Shown: positions 31,316 through 38,927 of the stretch, in pieces
Position numbering within the stretch: the first letter of the stretch is position 1
Layout of the letters: every line of letters starts with the position of its first letter
Assembly: GCA_017792445.1 (NCBI GenBank)
Contig: CP051232.1
Span: 1,426,001 to 1,490,000 of the forward strand
Origin: Maritimibacter sp.
GTDB taxonomy: Bacteria > Pseudomonadota > Alphaproteobacteria > Rhodobacterales > Rhodobacteraceae
Reading direction: 5' to 3'
DNA: 64,000 nt
Program-made: the position numbers and the translations under genes
Notes under the pieces: model-generated
What the model was told of the DNA's origin: nothing
Seen by the model: the letters and a program-made list of their open reading frames with translations, nothing else
The model's database searches: none

Positions 31316-32539
31316 TCAGGAATAGTCCCGCTGGTCGTCAATCACCTTGCCGTCGTTCGGCAGGCTTCCCTTCGGCACAAGCTGCACCTTGCCGCGCAGC
31401 TTCAGCACCTCGACAGCGCTGGCCTCATAGGGCGCGGTGTCCTGCGCATCGGTCTCAAGCGCGATCTCCATCACGTCCTGCTCGTCGGCCCGCGTCACGG
31501 TGACCCGCGCCTTCGCGACCTCCGGATGCCGCGCGACGAAGTCGGCCACCTGCTCGGGGCGCACGAACATGCCCTTGATCTTGGCGGTCTGGTCGGCGCG
31601 GCCCATCCAGCCCTTGATGCGCAGATTGGTCCGCCCGCAGGGGCTGGTTCCCGGCATCACCGCCGACAGGTCGCCGGTCGCGAAGCGGATCAGCGGATAG
31701 TCGGGGTTCAGCGTGGTCACCACGACCTCGCCGACTTCGCCATCGGGCACCGGGTCTCCGGTGCCGGGGCGGACGATCTCAAGCAGAACGCCCTCGTCCA
31801 CGATCATCCCCTCCATCGCCGGGCTCTCGTAGGCGATGTTGCCAAGATCGGCTGTGGCGTAGCACTGCAGGCACGAGATGCCCCGGTCCGCGTATTCCTG
31901 TCTCAGCGACGGGAAAAGCGCCCCGCCACTGACGGCGGCCCGCGCAAAGGACAACTCCAGCCCCATCTCGGCGGCCTTGTCGAGGATCACCTTCAGATAA
32001 TCCGGCGTCCCGGCGTAGGCGGTCACGCCCAGATCCGCCGCCGCGCGCGCCTGCAACTCGGTCTGGCCGGTCCCGGCTGGAAACACCGTGGCGCCGACCG
32101 CGCGCGCACCGCTTTCGAACATCATCCCCGCAGGCGTCATGTGGTAGGAAAAGCAGTTCTGCACGATGTCGCCGGACCCGATCCCGGCGGCATGCACGAA
32201 GCGCCCCAACCGCCACCAGTCGTCGCCCAGCCGCCCCGGCTCGTAAATCGGTCCGGGCGACTGGAACACGTGATCGAAGGCGACAGCTGGTTGCGCGGTA
32301 TAGCCGCCCAAAGGCGGTGTCTCGGACTGCGCCTTGCCCAGCGCCGATTTGCGGATCACCGGCAGCGCGGCAAGCGACGCACGGTCGATCACCTCGCGCG
32401 GGTCGATCTCGGCCAACGACTCTGCCAGCGCGGGCGCGCGGGACTGCGCGTGCGCGATCTGCTTCGGCAGCAGTTCGGCCAAGGCGTCGGCGCGCGCGTC
32501 GGGGCTGCGCGTCTCCAGCGCGTCGAAATAGGATGTCAT
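31316..32539 (-). CDS. Phenylacetate-CoA ligase-like AMP-forming enzyme (PaaK family)
   Basis: A 407-residue cytoplasmic AMP-binding enzyme that activates a carboxylic acid to its CoA thioester. The short PaaK-type layout is seen: YHMTPAGMMFESGARAVGATVFPAGTGQT (in part) gives the nucleotide-binding loop region, then CLQCYATADLGNIAYES, GEVGEVVVTTLNPDYPLIRFATGDLS with the ATP-binding Asp, and the C-terminal GRADQTAKIKGMFV. Catalytic Lys is expected near the C-terminal KVQLVPKGSLPNDGK. The ATG at 32539 follows GAGGAGG. It is the last gene of the liv-type operon, and the substrate is probably an aromatic or branched acid brought in by that transporter. Confidence 0.88.
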   Translation of the reverse strand: MTSYFDALETRSPDARADALAELLPKQIAHAQSRAPALAESLAEIDPREVIDRASLAALPVIRKSALGKAQSETPPLGGYTAQPAVAFDHVFQSPGPIYEPGRLGDDWWRLGRFVHAAGIGSGDIVQNCFSYHMTPAGMMFESGARAVGATVFPAGTGQTELQARAAADLGVTAYAGTPDYLKVILDKAAEMGLELSFARAAVSGGALFPSLRQEYADRGISCLQCYATADLGNIAYESPAMEGMIVDEGVLLEIVRPGTGDPVPDGEVGEVVVTTLNPDYPLIRFATGDLSAVMPGTSPCGRTNLRIKGWMGRADQTAKIKGMFVRPEQVADFVARHPEVAKARVTVTRADEQDVMEIALETDAQDTAPYEASAVEVLKLRGKVQLVPKGSLPNDGKVIDDQRDYS

Positions 32540-32610
32540 GCGGTTTCCTCCTCGCTCCGCCGCCACCTCAGCATGCGCGGGCCGTCCGGGTAAAGCGCGG
32601 CGTCCGCCGG

Positions 32611-33435
32611 TCAGCTCAGCCAGCGCTTGCGACGCCGGTACGAGCGCACGTCGCGGAACGATTTGCGCCCTTCCTCGGACATGCCGAGATAGAATTCCTT
32701 CACGTCCGGGTTCTCGCGCAGCGCATCCGCCGGACCGTCCATCACGACGCGCCCCGACTCGAGGATGTAGCCATAATGCGCGAACCGAAGCGCCACGTTG
32801 GTGTTCTGTTCGGCCAGCAGGAACGAGACGCCTTCGTTCTCGTTCAGGCCCTTCACGATGCCGAAGATCTCTTCGACCAGCTGCGGGGCAAGACCCATCG
32901 AAGGCTCGTCCAGCAGGATCGTCTCGGGACGCGACATCAGCGCCCGCCCGATGGCGCACATCTGTTGCTCGCCGCCCGAGGTGTAACCCGCCTGGCTTTT
33001 GCGGCGCTCTTTCAGGCGGGGGAAGTAGTCATAGACCATCTGAAGGTCCGCATCGACCGCGCCCTTGCCATCCTTGCGGGTGTAGGCGCCGGTCATCAGG
33101 TTCTCTTCGACCGTCAGGTGTTCAAAACAGTGGCGGCCTTCCATCACCTGCACGACACCGCGGGTGACAAGGTCGTTCGGCGTCAGGTCCTGCACCCGCT
33201 CGCCACGATACAGGATCGAACCCTTCGTCACCTCGCCACGCTCGGACCGCAGCAGGTTCGAGATCGCCTTCAGCGTCGTCGTCTTCCCGGCCCCGTTGCC
33301 GCCCAGCAGCGCGGTGATGCCACCCGCCGGCACGCTTAGCGACACGCCTTTCAGGACAAGGATCACGTGGTTGTAGATCACCTCGACGTTGTTGACCTCC
33401 AGCAGGGTCTCTTCGGTGCGTCCAGCGTCCAGCAT
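32611..33435 (-). CDS. livF: Branched-chain-type ABC transporter ATP-binding protein (LivF)
   Basis: A 274-residue cytoplasmic ATPase: Walker A GGNGAGKTTT, signature TSGGEQQMCAIGRAL, Walker B TILLDEPSMGLAP and switch His region. The C-terminal RKSFRDVRSYRRRKRW tail is longer and more basic than in ordinary LivF, a feature I recall in transporters linked with acyl-CoA ligases. The ATG at 33435 has GGGAGTGA upstream. It lies 123 bp after the binding-protein gene, from which it is separated by a strong hairpin, so its expression may be lower than that of the binding protein. Confidence 0.92.
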   Translation of the reverse strand: MLDAGRTEETLLEVNNVEVIYNHVILVLKGVSLSVPAGGITALLGGNGAGKTTTLKAISNLLRSERGEVTKGSILYRGERVQDLTPNDLVTRGVVQVMEGRHCFEHLTVEENLMTGAYTRKDGKGAVDADLQMVYDYFPRLKERRKSQAGYTSGGEQQMCAIGRALMSRPETILLDEPSMGLAPQLVEEIFGIVKGLNENEGVSFLLAEQNTNVALRFAHYGYILESGRVVMDGPADALRENPDVKEFYLGMSEEGRKSFRDVRSYRRRKRWLS

Positions 33436-33525
33436 TTTAGCGCGTCACTCCCCGTCCCGGACCTGCGCCGGGACCTTTCCGTTGGATCGGCGGGGGCGGC
33501 ATCCACCGCCCGCGCCCGTGGTGCG

Positions 33526-33550
33526 GCGCCCCGGATCGGGTCCGGGGCGC
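33526..33550 (-). repeat. GC-rich hairpin downstream of livK
   Basis: GCGCCCCGGA and TCCGGGGCGC form a perfect 10-bp stem around TCGGG, 8 bp past the binding-protein stop codon and inside the operon. It may stabilise the binding-protein mRNA or terminate part of transcription. A related hairpin follows the other liv binding-protein gene at 57551-57571. Confidence 0.65.
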
Positions 33551-33558
33551 GCGACCGG

Positions 33559-34842
33559 TCACTCGCAGCGCATATCCACGCCGTTCTCGTCCGCGTAGGC
33601 CATCGAGTCTTCCGCGATCAGCGGATCGAGAACCTCGCGGTCCGACGCGATGTAGTCGGTGATCTGCGTCCACGTACCGGCAGCGGCATCCCACTGCTGC
33701 ACAATGCCCAGACCGGACCCGCCGTGGTTGTCGCAGGACACTTCGAACTCGGGCCCGAAGTTCGGGATGCCGAGGCTCTCCATCAGCGCGGCGTCGATCA
33801 CCAGCGCTTCCATCCCGTCGCGCATCATCGCGGGGGTGATGGCCGAGGTGCCGTGGATCTCCTGTGCCTTCTTGGCGGCCTCGACGGCCAGCATCGCGGC
33901 ATAGAGACCCCGGTTGTACAGAACCGTACCTGCCTGATCGCCCGCGCCGGCGGCCATGCCGGTGTCGTAGACGTAGGTCTTCAGATCCTCGTAGATCGGG
34001 AAGTCCGCGCCCGGCAGGTGCATGTTCAGCGCCTTGTAGCCGTTCGCGCCCTCGCCCACCGGCAGCACGTCATTCTCGGACCCGGACCACCAGATCCCGA
34101 TGAAGTTCTCCATCGGATAGCGGATGTTCGCGGCCTCCTGAATGGCGACCTGGTTCATCACGCCCCAGCCCCACATCAGCACATAGTCGGGCCGGTCACG
34201 CCGGATCTGAAGCCATTGGGACTTCTGCTCTTGCCCGGGATGGTCGACCGGCAGCAGGCTGAGTTCGTACCCATGCTTCTTGGCCAGTTCCTCAAGCGTC
34301 CGGATCGGTTCCTTGCCGTAGGCCGAGTTGTGATAGACCAGCGCGATTTTCTTGCCGCTCAGGTCACCGCCGTTGATCTCGAGCAGGTGCTTGACCGCGA
34401 TCGAAGCGCCGTCCCAATAGTTGGCCGGATAGTTGAACACCCATTCGAACACCTTGCCGTTCGCGGCAGAGGTGCGGCCGTAGCCCATCGAGTGCATCGG
34501 GATGCCGTCGGCGGACACCTTGGGGATCAGCTGATAGGTGATGCCGGTCGACAGCGGCTGGTAGATCAGGCTGCCCTGACCCTTGGTCGACTCGTAGCAT
34601 TCCACACCCTTCTCGGTGTTATAGCCGGTCTCGCATTCGATCATGTTGATCATCTCGCCGCCGATGCCGCCGTCACGCTCGTTGATCAGCGTGAAATAGT
34701 CGGCATAGCCATCCGCGAAGGGAATGCCGTTCGCGGCGTAAGGCCCGGTGCGATAGCTCAGCGACGGGAACGTCAGGTCTGCCAGCGCCGGACCGGCGGC
34801 GACCGCCCCGGCCAGCGCCAGAGCTGCTAGTCTCAGTATCAT
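33559..34842 (-). CDS. livK: Branched-chain-type ABC transporter substrate-binding protein (LivK-like)
   Basis: A 427-residue periplasmic protein with signal peptide MILRLAALALAGAVAAGPALA. Peripla_BP_6 features include GIPFADGYADYFTLINERDGGIGG (in part FADGYADYFTLIN), KIALVYHNSAYGKEPI and DYVLMWGWGVMNQVAIQEA. The ligand pocket is larger than for Leu/Ile/Val, and homologues with acyl-CoA ligases are thought to bind aromatic or fatty acids. GGGAGGAG precedes the ATG. Gene order is permease LivM upstream and LivF downstream. The ligand is inferred from context only. Confidence 0.92.
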   Translation of the reverse strand: MILRLAALALAGAVAAGPALADLTFPSLSYRTGPYAANGIPFADGYADYFTLINERDGGIGGEMINMIECETGYNTEKGVECYESTKGQGSLIYQPLSTGITYQLIPKVSADGIPMHSMGYGRTSAANGKVFEWVFNYPANYWDGASIAVKHLLEINGGDLSGKKIALVYHNSAYGKEPIRTLEELAKKHGYELSLLPVDHPGQEQKSQWLQIRRDRPDYVLMWGWGVMNQVAIQEAANIRYPMENFIGIWWSGSENDVLPVGEGANGYKALNMHLPGADFPIYEDLKTYVYDTGMAAGAGDQAGTVLYNRGLYAAMLAVEAAKKAQEIHGTSAITPAMMRDGMEALVIDAALMESLGIPNFGPEFEVSCDNHGGSGLGIVQQWDAAAGTWTQITDYIASDREVLDPLIAEDSMAYADENGVDMRCE

Positions 34843-34921
34843 CGTGTTTCTCCTCCCTTGGTTCTTGTTCGATGCCCCGCGCGGCCTCCTCTACCGCGCG
34901 CAGGCACCCGCTTGCCCAGCC

Positions 34922-35998
34922 CTAGTATGGGAAGGGCCAGAGTCTCAGCTTCTCTTTCGCGACGCGCCACAGCTGCGCCAGCCCGTGCGGTTCGGCGACA
35001 AGGAACGTGACGATCAGCCCGCCGACGATCAGGAACTCGATATGCGCGGCAAGGTCGGTGGCCCAGCCAAGCCCGCCGACCAGCACGTTCTTCAGAAGCA
35101 CCGGCATCAGCACCATGAAGGCCGCGCCCGCGAAGCTGCCGAAGATCGACCCGAGGCCGCCGATGATGATCATGAACAGCACGAGGAACGACTTCTGGAT
35201 GCCGAATGCCTCGCCCACCTCGACCGCGCCAAGGTAGACCGCGAAGAACAGCGCGCCCGCGATGCCGACAAAGAACGACGACACGGCGAAGGCGGTCAGC
35301 TTGGCGGTCAGCGGGTTCACCCCGATGATCTCGGCCGCGATGTCCATGTCGCGGATCGCCATCCACTTCCGCCCCACCGAGCCGCGCGTCAGGTTCCGGG
35401 CGATCCACGCCACCGCCACGACGAAGACAAGGCAGAACAGGTAAGCCGCCCAGGGTTCCGTCGCGGGGCCGGTCACCGGCAAGCCGAACACGGTCCGCTC
35501 GGGCGCGCTGATCTGGCCGGAGGCCGAGTAGTTGTAGAACCACGGCACCCGGTTGAAGAGCCAGACAAGGAAGAACTGCGCCGCCAGAGTCGCGACGGCA
35601 AGGTAGAAGCCCTTGATCCGCAGGCTGGGCAGCCCGAATAGCACACCGACACCCGCGGTGATGAACCCCGCGCCGATGACGTGGAAGAAGATGTTGATGT
35701 CGGGGAAGCCGGTCATCAGCTTGTAACAGGCATAGGCCCCCACCGCCATGAACCCGCCCGTGCCCAGTGACACCTGCCCGCAATAGCCGGTCAGGATGTT
35801 CAGCCCGATCGCCGCGATGGCGTAGATCAGGAATGGCAGGAAGATCGCGTTCGCCCAGTAGTCGTTGATGACGAAGGGCACGACGAGAAAGGCGATGGCC
35901 AGCACCGCGTAGTACCGCCACCGGTCAAAGGCGATCGGGAAGGTCTGGCCGTCGTCGGTATAGGATGTGCGGAACTCGCCCGCTTCACGGTAGAACAT
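34922..35998 (-). CDS. livM: Branched-chain-type ABC transporter permease (LivM)
   Basis: A 358-residue inner-membrane permease with about nine helices. LNILTGYCGQVSLGTGGFMAVGAYACY is the LivM signature (quoted in part as GYCGQVSLGTGGFM), and the coupling helix region reads VGRKWMAIRDMDIAAEIIGVNPLTAKLTAF (in part). LGSIFGSFAGAAFM and VTFLVAEPHGLAQLW close it. The ATG at 35998 directly abuts the stop of the 74-residue membrane protein gene. It pairs with LivH to form the channel. Confidence 0.94.
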   Translation of the reverse strand: MFYREAGEFRTSYTDDGQTFPIAFDRWRYYAVLAIAFLVVPFVINDYWANAIFLPFLIYAIAAIGLNILTGYCGQVSLGTGGFMAVGAYACYKLMTGFPDINIFFHVIGAGFITAGVGVLFGLPSLRIKGFYLAVATLAAQFFLVWLFNRVPWFYNYSASGQISAPERTVFGLPVTGPATEPWAAYLFCLVFVVAVAWIARNLTRGSVGRKWMAIRDMDIAAEIIGVNPLTAKLTAFAVSSFFVGIAGALFFAVYLGAVEVGEAFGIQKSFLVLFMIIIGGLGSIFGSFAGAAFMVLMPVLLKNVLVGGLGWATDLAAHIEFLIVGGLIVTFLVAEPHGLAQLWRVAKEKLRLWPFPY

Positions 35999-36223
35999 TC
36001 AGTCCTGTCTCCCCATCGTCCAGCGCCGCAGGACGAAGATCCAGCACACGCAGGCCAGCGCAAGAAACAGCAGCGTCGCCGCCAGCGGCGCCCGAAGCGT
36101 CACGCTTGCACCCCAAAGCGCCGTCGTGATCGCCGCCACGCCCAGCAGCCGCGGCATCGGCCAAAGGCCATCGCCGGACGGCGCGCCGTCTTTCAGGTAG
36201 TCTCCCATCGCCCGCAAGCTCAT
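35999..36223 (-). CDS. Small two-helix membrane protein between livH and livM (74 residues)
   Basis: A 74-residue protein with a short polar N-terminus (MSLRAMGDYLKDGAPSGDG) and two hydrophobic segments (LLGVAAITTALWGASVTL and LAATLLFLALACVCWIFVL), ending in a basic tail. GGAGGAG lies 6 nt before the ATG at 36223, clearly stronger than for the in-frame ATG at 36244. Its stop codon abuts the livM start. No family is recognised. The position inside the transporter operon, beside another small two-helix protein, suggests accessory subunits, perhaps for assembly or regulation. Confidence 0.75.
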   Translation of the reverse strand: MSLRAMGDYLKDGAPSGDGLWPMPRLLGVAAITTALWGASVTLRAPLAATLLFLALACVCWIFVLRRWTMGRQD

Positions 36224-36247
36224 CGGCTCCTCCCCCGCTTCCACGTC

Positions 36248-36445
36248 CTAAACGTCCCCGCGGACAAGCCGCAGGTAGCACCACACGCCGACAACCAGCC
36301 CCATGAAGGCCAGCACAGCAGCGCCGATCATCTGCCCGACCGCATCCGCCGGCGCGGTGAGGGCCAGAAAGCCGAACACCCAGAACACCGACCAGCCCAG
36401 CACGTTTCCATTCGCGATCCATTTGCGCAAAGCCCTGTGGTTCAT
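36248..36445 (-). CDS. Small two-helix membrane protein between livH and livM (65 residues)
   Basis: A 65-residue protein: polar start MNHRALRKWIANGN, then two hydrophobic helices (VLGWSVFWVFGFLALTA and MIGAAVLAFMGLVVGVWCYL) and RLVRGDV. GGAGGA lies 9 nt before the ATG at 36445. It starts 54 bp after livH and ends 24 bp before the next small gene. The two small proteins share size and topology but little obvious sequence identity. Function unknown. Confidence 0.72.
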   Translation of the reverse strand: MNHRALRKWIANGNVLGWSVFWVFGFLALTAPADAVGQMIGAAVLAFMGLVVGVWCYLRLVRGDV

Positions 36446-36499
36446 CGCGCAGTCCTCCATTTCGCATCGCCGCTCTCGGGCGCGGCGCGCCGTGACCGG

Positions 36500-37486
36500 T
36501 CAAACCCGTTCAATGATCTTCTCCCCGAACAGCCCCTGCGGCCGGAACACAAGGAACAGCAGCGCCAGCACGTAGGCGAACCAGTTCTCGGTCGCGCCGC
36601 CCACCAGCGGGCCGATAAGGAATTCGAACAGCTTCTCGCCCACCCCGATGATCAGCCCGCCGACGATGGCGCCGGGGATCGAGGTGAAACCGCCCAGCAT
36701 CAGCACCGGCAGCGCCTTGAGCGCGATCAGCGACAGGCTGAACTGCACGCCCGACTTGGCGCCCCACATGATGCCCGCGACCAGCGCGACGAAGCCCGCG
36801 ACGGACCAGACCAGCACCCAAATGAAGTTCAGCGAGATCCCCACCGACAGCGCGGCCTGATGGTCATCGGCCACCGCACGAAGCGCGCGGCCCTGCTTGG
36901 TGTACTGGCTGAAGATCACCAGCCCGATCACCAGCAGCGCGGCGATCACCGTCGCGACGATGTCGAGATTGTCGATGAAGAAGCCGTAGCCGAAGGCGTT
37001 GTAGGTGGTCTCGTCGATCCACAGGTTGATGCCCTGCGGCAGGCCGACGTCCAGCTTCTTGATGTCAGAGCCCCACATCAGGTCGCCGAAGCCTTCAAGG
37101 AAATAGGCAAGCCCGATGGTCGCCATGAACAGGATGATCGGTTCCTGGTTGACGAGGTGGCGGAAAATGAACCGGTTCACAGCCCACGCAAGCACGACCA
37201 TCACCACGATGGTCAGCAAGATGGCGGCGACAGCGGGCACGTGCCAGCCGAAGTGGTGCACCTCGGTCCCGAAGATCGCGTTGATCAGGTGCGAGAACGG
37301 CACCTGCCCGTCCATGATCCCGACCAGCGTCAGCGCCGCGAACAGGGCCATCACGCCCTGCGCGTAGTTGAAGATGCCCGACGCCTTGTAGATCAGCACG
37401 AAGCCCAGCGCGACAAGCGCATAAAGCACCCCGGCCATCAGCCCGTTCAGGGTGACCTCGGCGGCGAAGAGAAGCTGGTCAGGCAT
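36500..37486 (-). CDS. livH: Branched-chain-type ABC transporter permease (LivH)
   Basis: A 328-residue inner-membrane permease. Family segments are LNGLMAGVLYALVALGFVLIYKASGIFNYAQG (in part GVLYALVALGFVLIYKASG), the coupling region KQGRALRAVADDHQAALSVGI and GGFTSIPGAIVGGLIIGVGE. The end, LLFLVFRPQGLFGEKIIERV, is typical of LivH. The loop after helix 3 is longer than in E. coli LivH (about 40 residues with EVHHFGWHVP), as in the ligase-linked subgroup. It follows the LivG gene by 74 bp. Confidence 0.94.
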   Translation of the reverse strand: MPDQLLFAAEVTLNGLMAGVLYALVALGFVLIYKASGIFNYAQGVMALFAALTLVGIMDGQVPFSHLINAIFGTEVHHFGWHVPAVAAILLTIVVMVVLAWAVNRFIFRHLVNQEPIILFMATIGLAYFLEGFGDLMWGSDIKKLDVGLPQGINLWIDETTYNAFGYGFFIDNLDIVATVIAALLVIGLVIFSQYTKQGRALRAVADDHQAALSVGISLNFIWVLVWSVAGFVALVAGIMWGAKSGVQFSLSLIALKALPVLMLGGFTSIPGAIVGGLIIGVGEKLFEFLIGPLVGGATENWFAYVLALLFLVFRPQGLFGEKIIERV

Positions 37487-37560
37487 GGTCGCACATCTCC
37501 GTCGGTTGCGGGAAAACGCCGGGGCCCCGGGCCGCGCCGGTCATGAAAACAGGAAGACGG

Positions 37561-38379
37561 TCAGTCATGCGCCACCCCCAGGTAGGCGTCGATCACGTCC
37601 TGATTGCCGCGCACCTCGTCCGGCGTGCCGTCGCCGATCTTCTTGCCGTAGTCCATCACGACCACCCGGTCGGACAGGTCCATCACAACGCCCATGTCAT
37701 GCTCGATCAAGGCGATGGTGGTTCCGAACTCGTCGTTCACGTCGAGGATGAAGCGGCTCATGTCCTCTTTCTCTTCGACGTTCATCCCCGCCATCGGTTC
37801 GTCCAGCAGCAGAAGCTTCGGCTCGGCGGCCAGCGCCCGCGCCAGTTCGACCCGCTTCTTCAGGCCATAGGGCAGCCGCCCCACCGGCGTCTTGCGGATC
37901 GCCTGAATTTCGAGAAAGTCGATCACCCGCTCGACATGCGCGCGGTTCGCGACCTCTTCGTTCTGCGCCTTGCCCCACCACAGGGCCTGCGCCGGCAATC
38001 CGGCCTTCATGTGGGTGATCCGCCCGGTCATGACGTTGTCCAGCACGGTCATCCCCTCGAACAGGGCGATGTTCTGGAACGTCCGCGCGATCCCCTCGCG
38101 CGCCACCTGATAGGGCTTCACCGGCCCGCGCCGTTCGCCGCGGAACCAGACCTCGCCCTCCTGCGGCTTGTAGAAACCGCTGATGACGTTCAGCATCGAC
38201 GACTTGCCCGCACCGTTCGGACCGATGATCGCGCGGATTTCGCCCTCGCGTATGTCGAACGAAATGTCCTTGATCGCCACGACCCCGCCGAAGCGAAGGG
38301 TGATGTTCTTCATCTCCATCAGCACGCCGCCGATGGTCCGGCCATCAGGGGTGGTATAGCTTTCGACGGTGTCCTTCAT
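37561..38379 (-). CDS. livG: Branched-chain-type ABC transporter ATP-binding protein (LivG)
   Basis: A 272-residue cytoplasmic ATPase: Walker A GPNGAGKSSM, signature LPYGLKKRVELARAL (the LSYGxQ-like form of LivG), Walker B LLLLDEPMAGMN and the H-loop ALIEHDMGVVM. The N-terminus has about 15 extra residues (MKDTVESYTTPDGRT) before the ABC core. Its ATG overlaps the stop of the 183-residue gene (ATGA). It pairs with LivF. Confidence 0.93.
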   Translation of the reverse strand: MKDTVESYTTPDGRTIGGVLMEMKNITLRFGGVVAIKDISFDIREGEIRAIIGPNGAGKSSMLNVISGFYKPQEGEVWFRGERRGPVKPYQVAREGIARTFQNIALFEGMTVLDNVMTGRITHMKAGLPAQALWWGKAQNEEVANRAHVERVIDFLEIQAIRKTPVGRLPYGLKKRVELARALAAEPKLLLLDEPMAGMNVEEKEDMSRFILDVNDEFGTTIALIEHDMGVVMDLSDRVVVMDYGKKIGDGTPDEVRGNQDVIDAYLGVAHD

Positions 38380-38927
38380 GGCTCTCCCCGTTCGTTGCCG
38401 CGCACCGCGTCCGCGCGCAGCGTGAACACCAGCGCGGGCGCACGGCGGTTGGCTGCCGCCTCGCGCAGATCCACCGATTGCGCAAAGGCGATCCCCTCAC
38501 GCCCTTCGGCCGGCGGCACGCTCCACTCGGTCCGCGCGATGTCGCCGTTGCGGGGCACCGCGCAGACGATCGCGCCGGGAAAGCGTTCTGCCGCCCAGTC
38601 GCCGAACAGCGCCGCCGCCGCGCGGATCCACGCGCGGGGAACGACGCAGCGCTCGCGCAGTTCAAGTTTCATCGTGCGTCCGCTGTCGCCGGGCAGGATC
38701 GCTTCGGTCAGGGACCATGCGGCGCCCTGCGGATGTACCGGACGCACGAACAGGTCGCGCCCCTCGCAGGCCGAAACGCACCGGCGCACCCGGTCGAGAT
38801 AGTCGGACACGAACTGGCCGCAGTCCGAGGGCGCGGGCGGCAGCGCGCGGGCGCCTGCGCGGAATGGCAGGACCTGACCGCGGGAGGGCGGGCGGGGCGA
38901 AGCCGAAGGCGAGCGCCGCACCGTCAT
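38376..38927 (-). CDS. Unknown 183-residue protein translationally coupled between ligase and livG
   Basis: The frame overlaps the ligase stop at its start (ATGA) and the livG start at its end (ATGA), so it is almost certainly expressed with both. No signal peptide or membrane helix is visible. It is alpha/beta-like, with RTMKLELRERCVVPRAWIR, FPGAIVCAVPRNGDIAR and ALVFTLRADAV. I recognise no family and no catalytic motif. Context suggests a role in handling the transported acid or its CoA ester. The first 30 residues are proline/arginine-rich and may not be conserved. Confidence 0.75.
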   Translation of the reverse strand: MTVRRSPSASPRPPSRGQVLPFRAGARALPPAPSDCGQFVSDYLDRVRRCVSACEGRDLFVRPVHPQGAAWSLTEAILPGDSGRTMKLELRERCVVPRAWIRAAAALFGDWAAERFPGAIVCAVPRNGDIARTEWSVPPAEGREGIAFAQSVDLREAAANRRAPALVFTLRADAVRGNERGEP

